Notes under the pieces: generated by a model
What the model was told of the DNA's origin: nothing
Databases searched by the model: none
Seen by the model: only the letters and a program-made list of their open reading frames with translations
Part shown: positions 13,946-22,331 of the stretch, piece by piece
Layout of the letters: each line of letters starts with the position of its first letter
Position numbering within the stretch: position 1 is the first letter of the stretch
Made by a program: the position numbers and the translations under genes
Assembly: GCF_002887735.1 (NCBI RefSeq)
Contig: NZ_PKQP01000008.1
Span: 124,001-188,000 of the forward strand
Source of the DNA: Stenotrophomonas bentonitica
GTDB lineage: Bacteria > Pseudomonadota > Gammaproteobacteria > Xanthomonadales > Xanthomonadaceae
DNA length: 64,000 nucleotides
Reading direction: 5' to 3'

Positions 13946-14728
13946 ATGACACCCGCCCCGGACACGCTCCCCAGCGAACGCCAGCAGACCATCCTCGGCC
14001 TGCTCCAGCAACACGGCCGGGTTCTTTCGGCCCAGCTGGCAGTGGACCTTCAGGTCTCCGAGGACTCGATCCGCCGCGATTTGCGCGATCTCGCGCAGCA
14101 GGGCCTGTGCCGGAAGGTGTATGGCGGCGCACTGCCCGCAACCCCGGACTTTCCCCCGCTGAGTGCCCGCCAAACCGTGCAGAAAACGCAGAAACAGGCA
14201 CTGGCACGCGAGGCCGCCGCTCAGATCCGGGCCGGCGACACCGTTCTGCTCGATGCCGGTTCCACCAACAGCGCCATCGCCGCCTGCCTGCCAGCGCTGG
14301 AAGGCCTGCATATTCTGACCAATGCACCGGATATCGCGCTCACCCTGATGGCGCGCGGCGGCATCGAGGTCACGCTGATCGGCGGCCGCCTTGACCCTCG
14401 CATCGGCGCCACCGTGGGCGCGCAGGCACTGGAGGCCATGGGCGGACTACGCGTGGATCTGTTCTTCATCGGCACCTGCGCAGTGGATGCGCAGCAGGGG
14501 CTGTGGGCAGTCGATGGCGAAGAAGCCGCCCTCAAGCGGGCGATGCTGGCCGCCAGCAGCCGCTGCGTGGTGGTGGCCACCAACGACAAGCTCGGCGCCC
14601 AGGCGAGCCATCGCATCGGCACCGTCGATGACATCGATGTGCTGGTGCTCGAAGCCGATGCGCCTGCGCCGCAGATCGACGCATTCGTCCGTCGCGGCGT
14701 GGATATCCAGCTCGCCTCGCGCCGTTGA
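13946..14728 (+). CDS. DeoR-family transcriptional regulator
   Basis: 260-residue repressor type. The N-terminal helix-turn-helix at about residues 10-65 (QQTILGLLQQHGRVLSAQLA, then VSEDSIRRDLRDLAQQGL) has the DeoR recognition-helix signature. The C-terminal sugar-phosphate sensor domain carries DAGSTNSAIA and GTCAVDAQQGLWAVDGEEA. These regulators usually sense a phosphorylated sugar. The ATG at 13946 is preferred to the upstream ATG at 13907 because it opens directly into the HTH domain. The MFS gene follows after 25 bases on the same strand, so this is probably a local regulator-transporter unit. The inducer cannot be told from sequence. Confidence 0.92.
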   Translation: MTPAPDTLPSERQQTILGLLQQHGRVLSAQLAVDLQVSEDSIRRDLRDLAQQGLCRKVYGGALPATPDFPPLSARQTVQKTQKQALAREAAAQIRAGDTVLLDAGSTNSAIAACLPALEGLHILTNAPDIALTLMARGGIEVTLIGGRLDPRIGATVGAQALEAMGGLRVDLFFIGTCAVDAQQGLWAVDGEEAALKRAMLAASSRCVVVATNDKLGAQASHRIGTVDDIDVLVLEADAPAPQIDAFVRRGVDIQLASRR

Positions 14729-14753
14729 CACTTTCCCAGGAATCTCCAGACCA

Positions 14754-15893
14754 ATGACCCCGCTCTCTTCCGTTGCCGCCCGCGGGCAGCAGCACGCCAC
14801 CCGCGCTGCCTTTTTCCTGCCCGGCTTCGCCACCGCTGCCTGGGCGCCGCTGGTCCCGTTCGCCAAGCACCGCACCGGGCTGGATGAAGGTTCACTGGGC
14901 CTGGTGCTGCTGTGCCTGGGCGCCGGCTCGCTGCTGGCGATGCCGATCGCCGGCATGCTCGCCGCACGCCACGGCTGCCGCGCGGTCATGATCGCCACGC
15001 TGGTGATGGTGATCGCCACCCTGCCCCTGCTTGCCGTCGCGCCCTCGCCGCTGACCCTGGGCCTGGTGCTGTTCGTGTTCGGTGCCGGCGTGGGCGCCTG
15101 CGATTGCGTGATGAACATGCAGGCGATCATGGTCGAGCGCGACAGCGGCCGGCCGATGATGTCCGGCTTCCACGCCTTCTACAGCATCGGCGGCGCCGTC
15201 GGTGCCGGCGCGATGACCGCCCTGCTCGCCTTCCACCTGCCGCCGTGGCTGGTCTGCCTGCTGGCGTCTGCGGTGATGGCCGCGCTGTTGGCCCTTTCGC
15301 TGCCGCACTGGCGGACCGACAAGGCCCCCAGTGATGCGCCGATGTTCGCGGTGCCGCAAGGCGTGGTGCTCACGATCGGGGTGCTGTGTTTCGTGGCGTT
15401 CCTGGCCGAAGGCTCGGTGCTGGACTGGAGCGCGGTGTTCCTGCATGAAGTGCAGCAGGTCGATCCCTCGCGCGCCGGCCTGGGCTACCTGGCCTTTGCC
15501 ATCGCGATGACCGTGACCCGTCTCGTCGGCGATGGCGTGGTGGCCAGGCTCGGCCGCCATCGTTCGATCCTGATCGGCAGCCTGGTCGCGGCGTCGGGCT
15601 TCGCGCTGGCAACGTTCGCTGCCTGGATGCCGCTGGCCCTGTGCGGTTATGCCCTGGTCGGCCTGGGCTGCGCCAACATCGTGCCGGCCCTGTTCTCGAT
15701 GGCCGGCAACCAGAAGGTCATGCCGGAAAGCCTGGCCATCCCGGCGATCACCACGCTCGGCTATGCCGGTGTGCTGGCCGGCCCGGCACTGATCGGTTTC
15801 GTGGCGCAGGCCAGCAGCCTGGTGTTCGCCTTCAGCGCGGTGGCGGTGACGCTGGTGCTGGTGGGGCTGTGCGCGCGGTGGGTGCGCGCCTGA
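14754..15893 (+). CDS. MFS transporter (YbjJ/sugar-type)
   Basis: 379-residue integral membrane protein with about 12 hydrophobic segments in two halves. The first half holds GMLAARHGCRAVMIATLV, an MFS loop 2-3 type segment. It looks like the YbjJ/fucose-permease-like branch, with the MNMQAIMVER segment and FLAEGSVLDWSAVFL. Charged residues in the second half (E and D in AEGSVLDW) could be substrate or proton sites. It lies 25 bases downstream of the DeoR gene, so sugar or sugar-derivative transport under DeoR control is the natural inference. The direction of transport is unknown. Confidence 0.85.
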   Translation: MTPLSSVAARGQQHATRAAFFLPGFATAAWAPLVPFAKHRTGLDEGSLGLVLLCLGAGSLLAMPIAGMLAARHGCRAVMIATLVMVIATLPLLAVAPSPLTLGLVLFVFGAGVGACDCVMNMQAIMVERDSGRPMMSGFHAFYSIGGAVGAGAMTALLAFHLPPWLVCLLASAVMAALLALSLPHWRTDKAPSDAPMFAVPQGVVLTIGVLCFVAFLAEGSVLDWSAVFLHEVQQVDPSRAGLGYLAFAIAMTVTRLVGDGVVARLGRHRSILIGSLVAASGFALATFAAWMPLALCGYALVGLGCANIVPALFSMAGNQKVMPESLAIPAITTLGYAGVLAGPALIGFVAQASSLVFAFSAVAVTLVLVGLCARWVRA

Positions 15894-15914
15894 GACTGCC
15901 CTGACTGTTCCTCG

Positions 15915-16115
15915 CTAACGCCCGTAGCGCGCGAGGATCACCAGCGCCAACAGTGCGATCGCGGCCAGTACGAGCAGCATCAGGAAGATCATGCGATAGC
16001 GCCCGGCCTTGCCTTGTTCGCGGTGGATGCGCTGGCGGTAGGCCGGATCGCGCAGATACCGCACCGGGCTGATCCTGAACAGCGGGGCCAACAGCAGATC
16101 GATCACCTCGAGCAT
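15915..16115 (-). CDS. Small membrane protein of unknown function
   Basis: 66 residues (MLEVIDLLLAPLFRISPVRY at the start). The first half is amphipathic with the basic stretch RDPAYRQRIHREQGKAGRYR; a single strong transmembrane helix follows (MIFLMLLVLAAIALLALVIL), ending ARYGR. The start is well supported by AAGGAGG five bases upstream of the ATG. It stands alone, converging on the MFS gene and divergent from the PEP-mutase-family gene. I do not recognise a family. It could be an inner-membrane peptide with a cytoplasmic N-terminus. Confidence 0.7.
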   Translation of the reverse strand: MLEVIDLLLAPLFRISPVRYLRDPAYRQRIHREQGKAGRYRMIFLMLLVLAAIALLALVILARYGR

Positions 16116-16247
16116 GCGCGCCTCCTTGGCTGCGCCCGCGGCCCGGCGCAGCCCCAGACTTGCACGCAGAAGGCACCCGGGCAAGCGCAGCATGGGCGTG
16201 GCAGCGGCGGGCGTTACCATCAGGCCACTGTTTACCGGATGCGCACG

Positions 16248-17072
16248 ATGACGGACCTGTCCTTCGACCCCCGCCCGCGCCGCGCGGCCTTCCGCGCGTT
16301 GCACGATGACGGCTGCTTCGTGCTGCCCAACCCGTGGGACGCCGGTAGCGCACGCTATCTGCACAGCCTCGGTTTCCAGGCACTGGCCTCCACCAGTTCC
16401 GGCTATGCGTGGAGCCAGGCCCAGGCTGATGGCACGTTGACGCTGGAGGAAACGCTCGCCCATCTCCACTCCCTCGCCGCCGCGACCCCGCTGCCGTTGA
16501 ACGCCGATTTCGGCGATGGCTTCGGCACGCTGCAGGAGGTCGGCCGCAACGTCGCCCTTGCCATCGCCACGGGCGTGGCTGGCATCTCCATCGAAGACGC
16601 CAGCCCGGACCCGGACCATCCGCTGCGCACGCTGGACGATGCCGTGGCCCGGGTGCGCGCGGCGCGCCGTGCGATCGACGAGGCCGGAGAGGACGTGGTG
16701 CTGATCGGCCGTGCCGAAAACTTCTTCGTCGGCCGCCCGGACCTGGAGGATGCGATCACGCGGTTGCGCGCCTATGCCGAGGCGGGTGCGGACTGCCTCT
16801 ACGCACCGGGCATCAGCACCCGCGAGCAGATCGAGGCGGTGGTGGCCGCAGTGGCACCGCGACCGGTCAACCTGCTGGTGGGCAGCGCGTTGCCGTTCAC
16901 CCTGCAGGACATTGCCGCCATGGGCGTGCGCCGGGTGAGCGTTGGCGGTGCGATGGCGCGTACTGCCTGGGGCGGGATGATGCGCGCCTCGCAGTTGCTC
17001 AAGGACGAAGGCCGCTTCGACGGCTTCGCGGACGCGGCCTCCGGCACGGTGCTGAACCAGTTGTTCCGCTGA
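16248..17072 (+). CDS. Isocitrate lyase/PEP mutase family protein
   Basis: 274 residues with the family hallmarks: CFVLPNPWDAGSARYL at the start, NADFGDGFG (metal-binding Asp), GVAGISIEDASPDPDHPL, and VLIGRAENFFVGRP. The isocitrate lyase KKCG-type catalytic loop is absent, so it belongs to the oxaloacetate decarboxylase/carboxyphosphonoenolpyruvate phosphonomutase-like group that acts on 2-oxo or 2-methylisocitrate-like acids. An in-frame ATG at 16239 (MRTM) is equally possible; neither has a clear ribosome site. It converges on mdtI with only six bases between stops. The substrate cannot be named from sequence. Confidence 0.85.
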   Translation: MTDLSFDPRPRRAAFRALHDDGCFVLPNPWDAGSARYLHSLGFQALASTSSGYAWSQAQADGTLTLEETLAHLHSLAAATPLPLNADFGDGFGTLQEVGRNVALAIATGVAGISIEDASPDPDHPLRTLDDAVARVRAARRAIDEAGEDVVLIGRAENFFVGRPDLEDAITRLRAYAEAGADCLYAPGISTREQIEAVVAAVAPRPVNLLVGSALPFTLQDIAAMGVRRVSVGGAMARTAWGGMMRASQLLKDEGRFDGFADAASGTVLNQLFR

Positions 17073-17078
17073 GCGGGA

Positions 17079-17399
17079 TCAGTGGCTGGACAGCACCACC
17101 ACCGCCGCGGTGACCAGCGCAATGCCCACCCAGCCGATCGGGCGCAGACGATTGCCGAACAGCACGCGCCCGCACAGCGCGGTGCCGATCACACCGATCG
17201 CACCCCACATCGCGTAAGCGGTGGCCAGGTCCAGGGTCTTGACCGCCTGGCCGAGCATCGCGAACGCGATCCAGACCAGCACGATCGCGGCGACGCCCCA
17301 CGCTGGCTTACGGAAGCCATCGGACTTGGCGACCATCATGTTGGCGGCGATGTCGATCAGGGCCGAGCAGACCACGAACAGAAAGGCGGTGAGATTCAT
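17079..17399 (-). CDS. mdtI: SMR-family exporter subunit, MdtI-like
   Basis: 106 residues with four transmembrane helices, the SMR (EmrE/DMT) fold. SDGFRKPAWG and QAVKTLDLATAYAMWGAIGV match the E. coli MdtI pattern ([30 protein letters not shown]). MdtI and MdtJ act together as a spermidine exporter in E. coli. The start ATG overlaps the mdtJ TGA (ATGA), supporting a heterodimer made from one transcript. No conserved membrane Glu like EmrE E14 is seen at its usual position here, which is common in the paired-subunit branch. Polyamine or drug export is inferred from family only. Confidence 0.85.
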   Translation of the reverse strand: MNLTAFLFVVCSALIDIAANMMVAKSDGFRKPAWGVAAIVLVWIAFAMLGQAVKTLDLATAYAMWGAIGVIGTALCGRVLFGNRLRPIGWVGIALVTAAVVVLSSH

Positions 17400-17767
17400 G
17401 GCGTGTGCTCCTCGCCGAGCGTGACGCAGACGATGCCGACCGCCGCCATCACCAGGCCGATCATCTGCTGCACCGACAGGCTGTCCTTGAACACGAAAAT
17501 ACCGACCAGGGTCAGCAGGGTCAGGCCGAGGCCTTCCCATACCGCGTAGGCGACACCGACCGCGATGCCGCGCACCGACAGCGCAAGGAAGTAATACGAA
17601 ATGGCCAGGGCCACGGCCATCACGGCATAGCCCACATAGCCGCCATGACGGGCGGCATCGGCCATGAACGAGGTACCGACCACTTCGGCGACGATCGCCA
17701 CGGTCAGGCAGGCCCAGGCGATCAGTCCACCGCGGGCACGGGGTTGCGAATGCACCTGTGTGTGCAT
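17396..17767 (-). CDS. mdtJ: SMR-family exporter subunit, MdtJ-like
   Basis: 123 residues with four transmembrane helices. AIVAEVVGTSFMADAAR carries the SMR helix-1 glutamate, and IAVGVAYAVWEGLGLTLLTL closely matches E. coli MdtJ ([20 protein letters not shown]). An N-terminal extension of about 18 polar residues precedes helix 1. The ATG at 17767 has a strong AAGGAG ribosome site seven bases upstream. It is the first gene of the mdtJ-mdtI pair and divergent from the LysR gene at 18044; the operator-like dyad between them makes LysR control plausible. Confidence 0.87.
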   Translation of the reverse strand: MHTQVHSQPRARGGLIAWACLTVAIVAEVVGTSFMADAARHGGYVGYAVMAVALAISYYFLALSVRGIAVGVAYAVWEGLGLTLLTLVGIFVFKDSLSVQQMIGLVMAAVGIVCVTLGEEHTP

Positions 17768-17898
17768 GGAAAGCTCCTTGATTGCGGCCGGTACGCGCCG
17801 GCGGAATGCCGGGCACCGGGGCATCGGCCGGGATGGCGGATGCGCATGCGTCGCTGCTGGCCGGGTGACATGGCTGCCGACACCGGGTCGGCACGTGG

Positions 17899-17949
17899 TC
17901 CGGTAAATCCGGGCATGCCGTCCGGTAGGTACCGAGCGTTGGTCGGTAC
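17899..17949. promoter_or_regulatory. Operator-like dyad and direct repeat between mdtJ and lysR
   Basis: At 17929-17949 perfect 7-bp arms GTACCGA and TCGGTAC flank a 7-base spacer. Just before it, TCCGGTA occurs twice (17899-17905 and 17921-17927), 22 bp apart, which puts the copies about two helical turns apart on one face. The cluster sits 132-182 bases upstream of mdtJ and 95-145 upstream of the LysR gene, where a LysR-type regulator would be expected to bind. Binding is inferred. Confidence 0.55.
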
Positions 17950-18043
17950 GGCAGCCGGTCAATGGCACCCAAGCGACGCGCCCATTATCATCGCCTTTTC
18001 CATCAGTCCCAAGATGGAATCCATCGACAAAGGCGATACATCC

Positions 18044-18910
18044 ATGCGTTATGGCCCTGAATCCCTGCACGCGTTCGTCGAGGCCGCGGCCCTCGGCTCG
18101 TTCTCCGCCGCCGCACGCCGTTTGAAGAAGACCCAATCCACCATCAGCACCGCGATCGCCACGCTGGAAGCGGATCTGGGCCTCACCCTGTTCGATCGCA
18201 GTGGTCGTTACCCGGTGCTGACCGAAGACGGCCGCAAAGTGCTCGGCCATGCGCAGGAAATCCTGGCCGCCGCCGACCGCCTCGAGCAGCTCAGCATCCG
18301 CCTGGCCGACGAGGTCGAACCGCGCCTGACCCTGGTGTTCTCGGACATCTACCAGCTCAATCCGGATCAGCATCTGCTGCGTCGGTTCGAGCATCGTTTT
18401 CCGGATATCGAACTGGAATGGCTGGATGCCGAAGGCAGTGACGTGCTGGACGTGGTGCAGCGCGGCCGTGCCCATCTCGGGCTGATGCCGCATCAGCCGG
18501 CCTACCCGTCCGAACTGGCGGTGCGCGCCCTGCCCCTGCGTGCGGAGATGGCGGTATTCGTGGCCGCCGCTCACCCGCTGGCCGCCGTGGCCGCGCCGGA
18601 GGAATTGCACCTGGCCGGTCATCGCCAGATCTGCCTGAGCGGCGACGCCTGCCGTGAGGGCCACGCACGCGGGCGGACGTGGTCCGCCTCGGACTACCTG
18701 ATGGTGCTGGAGATGGCCGAGGACGGCTTCGGCTGGGCCGAACTGCCGCGCGCGCTGGTCACGCGCTACGGCCGGGGCATGCTGGTGGAGCTGCCCCTGC
18801 CGGGCTGGCCACGGCTGGTTTCCACCGATGCGGTGTGGCGCAAGGGCGCGCCGCTGGGGCCGGCCGCGCTGTGGTTGCTGGATCAGTTCCTGGGGGCGGC
18901 CAACGCGTAA
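18044..18910 (+). CDS. LysR-family transcriptional regulator
   Basis: 288 residues. The HTH occupies about residues 1-60 (SFSAAARRLKKTQSTISTAI). The effector domain follows, with DIYQLNPDQHLLRRFEHRFP near the hinge. The N-terminus starts directly with LHAFVEAAALG, so I use the ATG at 18044; an in-frame ATG at 18014 would add ten residues. It is divergent from mdtJ-mdtI and probably controls that exporter pair and itself, but this rests on position. Its last 28 bases overlap the end of the convergent metallopeptidase-like gene, so the two 3' ends are antisense to each other. Confidence 0.88.
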   Translation: MRYGPESLHAFVEAAALGSFSAAARRLKKTQSTISTAIATLEADLGLTLFDRSGRYPVLTEDGRKVLGHAQEILAAADRLEQLSIRLADEVEPRLTLVFSDIYQLNPDQHLLRRFEHRFPDIELEWLDAEGSDVLDVVQRGRAHLGLMPHQPAYPSELAVRALPLRAEMAVFVAAAHPLAAVAAPEELHLAGHRQICLSGDACREGHARGRTWSASDYLMVLEMAEDGFGWAELPRALVTRYGRGMLVELPLPGWPRLVSTDAVWRKGAPLGPAALWLLDQFLGAANA

Positions 18911-19809
18911 TCGATCGCCGCGCAGATCGCCGCCACCTGGGCATCGTTGCACTGCTGCGGGGTGGCGCGCGGGCTGTCCGGGTACACCTCGGTGGTGGTG
19001 GTGAAGGTCGCACCGCTGACACTGGCGCACAGACCCAGCTTTTCCAGCGGATATTCGATCACGCCGGGGGCGACCACCGGCGAGCCGATGATTTCGCCCT
19101 TGTCGTCAGCCGGGGCGATGTGGGTCACCCGTTCGACGGCCGCGTTGACGGCGGTCTGGAACGCAGGCTGCGGGTTCTCGCTGTCATCGACCAGATAGAA
19201 ACCATCCGGGATCAGACCCGGCTCGAACGGCTTGCCGTCGCGCGCGGCCAGGGCCGGGCGGAACTCGGTTTCATCGCTGTCCGTGGTTTCGTGCAGGTCG
19301 ATATGCATCACGATACTGCCCTTCAGCGGCGCGACGAGAGCAATCAGCGCGGCCGCTTCGGCCGCCGGGCTGTTGACCATGAAGGAGCGGTTCGGATCGA
19401 TCGCCTCGGCGTTCCAGCGCTGGATGCGCTCATAGCCCCACGGGCTGACGCAGGGCACCACCAGCAGATTGGCGCGCCCGGCGTACTCGGCCGCGCGGGT
19501 CTGCAGGTACTGAAGGGCACCCTGCACGCCACTGGTTTCGTAGCCGTGGATGCCGCCGGTGACCAGCATCGTCGGCAGCGCGGGGTTCCAGTCGCGGCTG
19601 CGCACGGCGAACAGCGGGTACTGGTCCGGGGCGTAATCCAACGTGCCGTACTGGCTGACATCGAAGCGCCCGCGCAATGCCTCCAGCACCGGCAGCACGT
19701 CATCGGCATAGCGCCGCTGCGGCACCTGGCGGGCACGCCACTGCGCCTTCTCTTCAGCGCCCCAGGGCTGGCCAGGGGTACCGATGGGATAGAAGGAGGC
19801 GTTGGTCAT
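18883..19809 (-). CDS. M14-family metallocarboxypeptidase-like protein
   Basis: 308 residues without a signal peptide. VTGGIHGYETSGVQG contains the M14 zinc motif H-x-x-E. The third zinc ligand is likely in IVMHIDLHETTD, and YERIQRWNAEAIDPNRSF matches the substrate-binding Asn-Arg region of carboxypeptidases and succinylglutamate desuccinylases. It is therefore a probable zinc amidohydrolase or carboxypeptidase of the cytoplasm; the substrate is not evident. The ATG at 19809 is the only reasonable start. It is 65 bases downstream of the short-chain oxidoreductase-like gene on the same strand and overlaps the LysR 3' end. Confidence 0.82.
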   Translation of the reverse strand: MTNASFYPIGTPGQPWGAEEKAQWRARQVPQRRYADDVLPVLEALRGRFDVSQYGTLDYAPDQYPLFAVRSRDWNPALPTMLVTGGIHGYETSGVQGALQYLQTRAAEYAGRANLLVVPCVSPWGYERIQRWNAEAIDPNRSFMVNSPAAEAAALIALVAPLKGSIVMHIDLHETTDSDETEFRPALAARDGKPFEPGLIPDGFYLVDDSENPQPAFQTAVNAAVERVTHIAPADDKGEIIGSPVVAPGVIEYPLEKLGLCASVSGATFTTTTEVYPDSPRATPQQCNDAQVAAICAAIDYALAAPRN

Positions 19810-19874
19810 GGCGTGCTCGTCTGTGTTGCGGTGTGGAAGCGCGATTTTACCATTGCCGCACCAGGCAACCCCGC

Positions 19875-20531
19875 TTACGCGTGGGCGAGCGCCGCGATCG
19901 CTGCATCGACAGGCTGGTCGCCTTCGGTCAGCTCGATGATCGTCCGCCGCAGCTGCGGCTGTTCCACCAGCGCGACCAGGGTGGCGGCCACATCGGCGCG
20001 CGGGATATCGCCGTAGGCGATCGCCGGTCCCGCGGTGACGCGGCCGGTGCCTGCTGTATCTTTCAAGGTGCCCGGGCGAAGGATGACCCAGTCCAGATCG
20101 GTCGCGGCAAGATACACGTCGGCGCGTTTCTTGACCGTCATGTAATTCTCGAAGCCCTCGCCCATGGCCTTGTTGCGGCCGGCTTCGGGGAATGCCGAGA
20201 CCAACAGGAAACGACGCACGCCCGCCTGCCGGGCGGCATCCACGGCAAGTTCCAGGCCGCGGCCGTCGATGGCGTTGGTCACGTCCACGCCTGCGCCGCC
20301 CGCACCGGCGGTGAAGACCACCACATCGCTGCCCGCCATGCTGCGGGCGAGCGTGTCCACGTCGATGGCGGTGAGGTCGCCGGGGACCGGCGTGGCACCC
20401 AGCGCGCTGAGTTCATCGCCCTGCCCGGCACGGCGATGCAGCGCGAGCACGCGATGCTCTCTTTCAGCCAGCTGCTTGACGAGATGACGACCCACCTTGC
20501 CGGCCGCGCCGACGATGAAGACAGTGCTCAA
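19875..20531 (-). CDS. NAD(P)-binding short-chain protein (NmrA/SDR-a5 type)
   Basis: 218 residues forming a Rossmann fold. VFIVGAAGKVGRHLVKQLAE is the dinucleotide loop, DVVVFTAGAGGAGVDVTNAI the mid region, and LDWVILRPGTLKDTAGTG the late conserved block. It resembles YwnB/HSCARG-type NAD(P)H-binding proteins that lack the SDR YxxxK pair. I chose a TTG start at 20531 because AGGAG sits seven bases upstream and the protein then opens at STVFIVG; an ATG at 20561 would lie before that ribosome site. It is 78 bases downstream of the cupin gene, so the two are probably co-transcribed. Confidence 0.82.
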   Translation of the reverse strand: MSTVFIVGAAGKVGRHLVKQLAEREHRVLALHRRAGQGDELSALGATPVPGDLTAIDVDTLARSMAGSDVVVFTAGAGGAGVDVTNAIDGRGLELAVDAARQAGVRRFLLVSAFPEAGRNKAMGEGFENYMTVKKRADVYLAATDLDWVILRPGTLKDTAGTGRVTAGPAIAYGDIPRADVAATLVALVEQPQLRRTIIELTEGDQPVDAAIAALAHA

Positions 20532-20609
20532 GACGGTTCTCCTGTTTCGATCCAGCGGCAAGCCTACGCAGGCGGATGTGACACGACCGTCCCCATCGCG
20601 CGCCGACGT

Positions 20610-21074
20610 TCAGCCGCCGCTGTACTGCGCGTCGCTGACCTGCTCCATCCACGTCACCGGCGAGCCGTCCACCGCTTCGGCGATCGCGATATGCGTCATG
20701 GCCGTGGTGGCCTGCGCGCCGTGCCAATGCTTGACGCCCGGTGGAATCCAGACGATGTCCCCGGGGCGGATCTCGCGCGCAGCCTTGCCCCACTCCTGCA
20801 CGCTGCCCACGCCTGCGGTCACGATCAGGGTCTGGCCCAGCGGATGGGTATGCCATGCGGTGCGGGCACCGGGCTCGAAGGTGACCGTCGCTCCGCCGAC
20901 CCGTGCCGGCGCATCGGCCTGGAAGGGCGCATCGATGCGCACGCGGCCGGTGAAGTAATCGGCCGGGCCGGCCGCCGAGGCGGTGCTGCCGGCGCGGGTG
21001 ATGGCGATGGGCGCCGCTTCGGCGGGCGCGGTGGCGGCCATCGAAAGCGACAGCGCGGCGGTGAACAGGTCCAT
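20610..21074 (-). CDS. Exported cupin-domain protein
   Basis: 154 residues. Residues 1-21 form a short hydrophobic signal peptide ([18 protein letters not shown]). A single cupin follows, with metal ligands in [18 protein letters not shown] and PGVKHWHGA. This is the QdoI/carboxymuconolactone-like small cupin type often found beside LysR genes and short-chain oxidoreductases. The ribosome site AGGAG is clear. It is divergent from a LysR gene 204 bases away and upstream of the NAD(P)-binding gene. It could be a dioxygenase or isomerase-like enzyme or a binding protein, and its substrate is unknown. A periplasmic location is inferred from the signal. Confidence 0.8.
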   Translation of the reverse strand: MDLFTAALSLSMAATAPAEAAPIAITRAGSTASAAGPADYFTGRVRIDAPFQADAPARVGGATVTFEPGARTAWHTHPLGQTLIVTAGVGSVQEWGKAAREIRPGDIVWIPPGVKHWHGAQATTAMTHIAIAEAVDGSPVTWMEQVSDAQYSGG

Positions 21075-21277
21075 GAAGCGATCTCCTGTGGGGAGCGACG
21101 AAGCACGCCGCCGGGACCCTCACTCTAGGCCTGGCCCCGCGCGGGAACTACCCATCGCAACCGGGATGCAGCCATGACTGATCCTCATTAATGGGTAAAC
21201 AACGCTACTTGAGTTCATCAGTCGGGCCCGCGCATCATGGGCGCGCATGACTGCCATGCGCCCTCGGCCCCCGCTCC

Positions 21278-22171
21278 ATGGCCCGCGAGAATTTCAACGA
21301 TCTGCAGGTGTTCGTCACTGTCGCGCGCGAGCGCAGCTTCACCCGCGCGGCCGCCCAGCTCGGCGTCTCGCAGTCTGCGCTGAGCCACACCGTCCGCGGC
21401 CTGGAAGAGCGCCTGGGCGTGCGCCTGCTGACCCGGACCACGCGCAGCGTCTCGATGACCGAGGCTGGCGAGCGGCTGTACGACACCGTCGCGCCGCGCA
21501 TGCAGGAGATCGAGGCCGAAGTGGCCGCGATCAGCGAGTACCGCGACCGCCCGGCCGGCACGATCCGCATCACCACCGCCGAACATGCGGCCAACACGAT
21601 CGTGTGGCCGCGGCTGTCGGCCGTGCTGCCCGCCTACCCCGACCTGCGTGTGGAGCTCACCATCGACTACGGCCTGGCCGACATCGTCGCCCAGCGCTAC
21701 GACATCGGCATCCGTCTGGGCGGGCGCGTGGCCAAGGACATGATCGCCGTGCCGATCAGCCCGCCGCAGCGCATGGCGATCGTGGCCAGCCCGGCCTACT
21801 TCGCCACGCATACCGCGCCGCAGGTGCCGGCCGATCTGGCCGCACACAACTGCATCGGCATGCGCCTGCCCACCCACGGCGGGCTGATGGTGTGGGACCT
21901 GGAAAAGGACGGCGAGGAGGTGAACGTGCGCGTGGACGGCCAATGGACCTTCAACGGCAGCAGCGCGATCCGTCGCGCCGCCCTGGCCGGTGCCGGACTG
22001 GCCTATCTGCCCGAGGACATGGTGCTTGAGGACATCGCCGCCGGTGCCTTGCGGCGTGTCATGCCGGACTGGTGCGATCCCTTCGACGGCTATTACGCCT
22101 ACTACCCCAGCCGCCGGCAATCCTCCAGCGCGATGCGCGTGGTGATCGAAGCATTGCGCGCAGAAAGGTAG
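21278..22171 (+). CDS. LysR-family transcriptional regulator
   Basis: 297 residues. The HTH is at about 1-60 (SFTRAAAQLGVSQSALSHTV); the effector domain includes DYGLADIVAQRYDIGIRLGG, typical of the PA2877/YafC-like branch. It is divergent from the cupin/oxidoreductase pair. The 203-base gap holds GACTGAT (21176-21182) and its inverted copy ATCAGTC (21217-21223), which may bound a LysR site. An oddity: the TAG stop is the TAG of the GTAG that opens the SMAG palindrome at 22168, so the C-terminus ends inside a repeat element. The length is still normal for the family. Confidence 0.9.
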   Translation: MARENFNDLQVFVTVARERSFTRAAAQLGVSQSALSHTVRGLEERLGVRLLTRTTRSVSMTEAGERLYDTVAPRMQEIEAEVAAISEYRDRPAGTIRITTAEHAANTIVWPRLSAVLPAYPDLRVELTIDYGLADIVAQRYDIGIRLGGRVAKDMIAVPISPPQRMAIVASPAYFATHTAPQVPADLAAHNCIGMRLPTHGGLMVWDLEKDGEEVNVRVDGQWTFNGSSAIRRAALAGAGLAYLPEDMVLEDIAAGALRRVMPDWCDPFDGYYAYYPSRRQSSSAMRVVIEALRAER

Positions 22172-22322
22172 AGCCGACCGTTGGTCGGCTGACGCAGCGC
22201 CACATCCCACGTAGAGCCGACCGTTGGTCGGCTGAGGCGGCGCCACATCCCACGTAGAGCCGACCGTTGGTCGGCTGACGCAGCGCCCGGGTCAAGGGCA
22301 GCCGACCAACGGTCGGCTCTAC
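22168..22322. repeat. SMAG/REP cluster: three direct copies and one inverted
   Basis: Units of GTAGAGCCGACC followed by GTTGGTCGGCT lie at 22168-22190, 22211-22233 and 22254-22276, exactly 43 bp apart, with nearly identical spacers (CGCCACATCCCAC between the first units). An inverted copy lies at 22300-22322. Copies three and four can pair into a long stem. The cluster fills the space between the convergent LysR and MDR genes and could act as a bidirectional terminator or mRNA stabiliser. It is a lineage mark of Stenotrophomonas. Confidence 0.93.
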
Positions 22323-22331
22323 CGGTCCTTC

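Noticed and set aside
13539..13949. 136-codon plus-strand frame across the 9-bp repeats, with an ATGA overlap on the DeoR start
   Set aside because: TTG start without ribosome site, no family resemblance, and the overlap can arise by chance. Kept as a finding about the repeat, not called as a gene.
22168..22322. Evenly spaced 43-bp repeats as a CRISPR array
   Set aside because: Only three direct units, the spacers are nearly identical rather than unique, the repeats are SMAG palindromes, and no cas genes are present.
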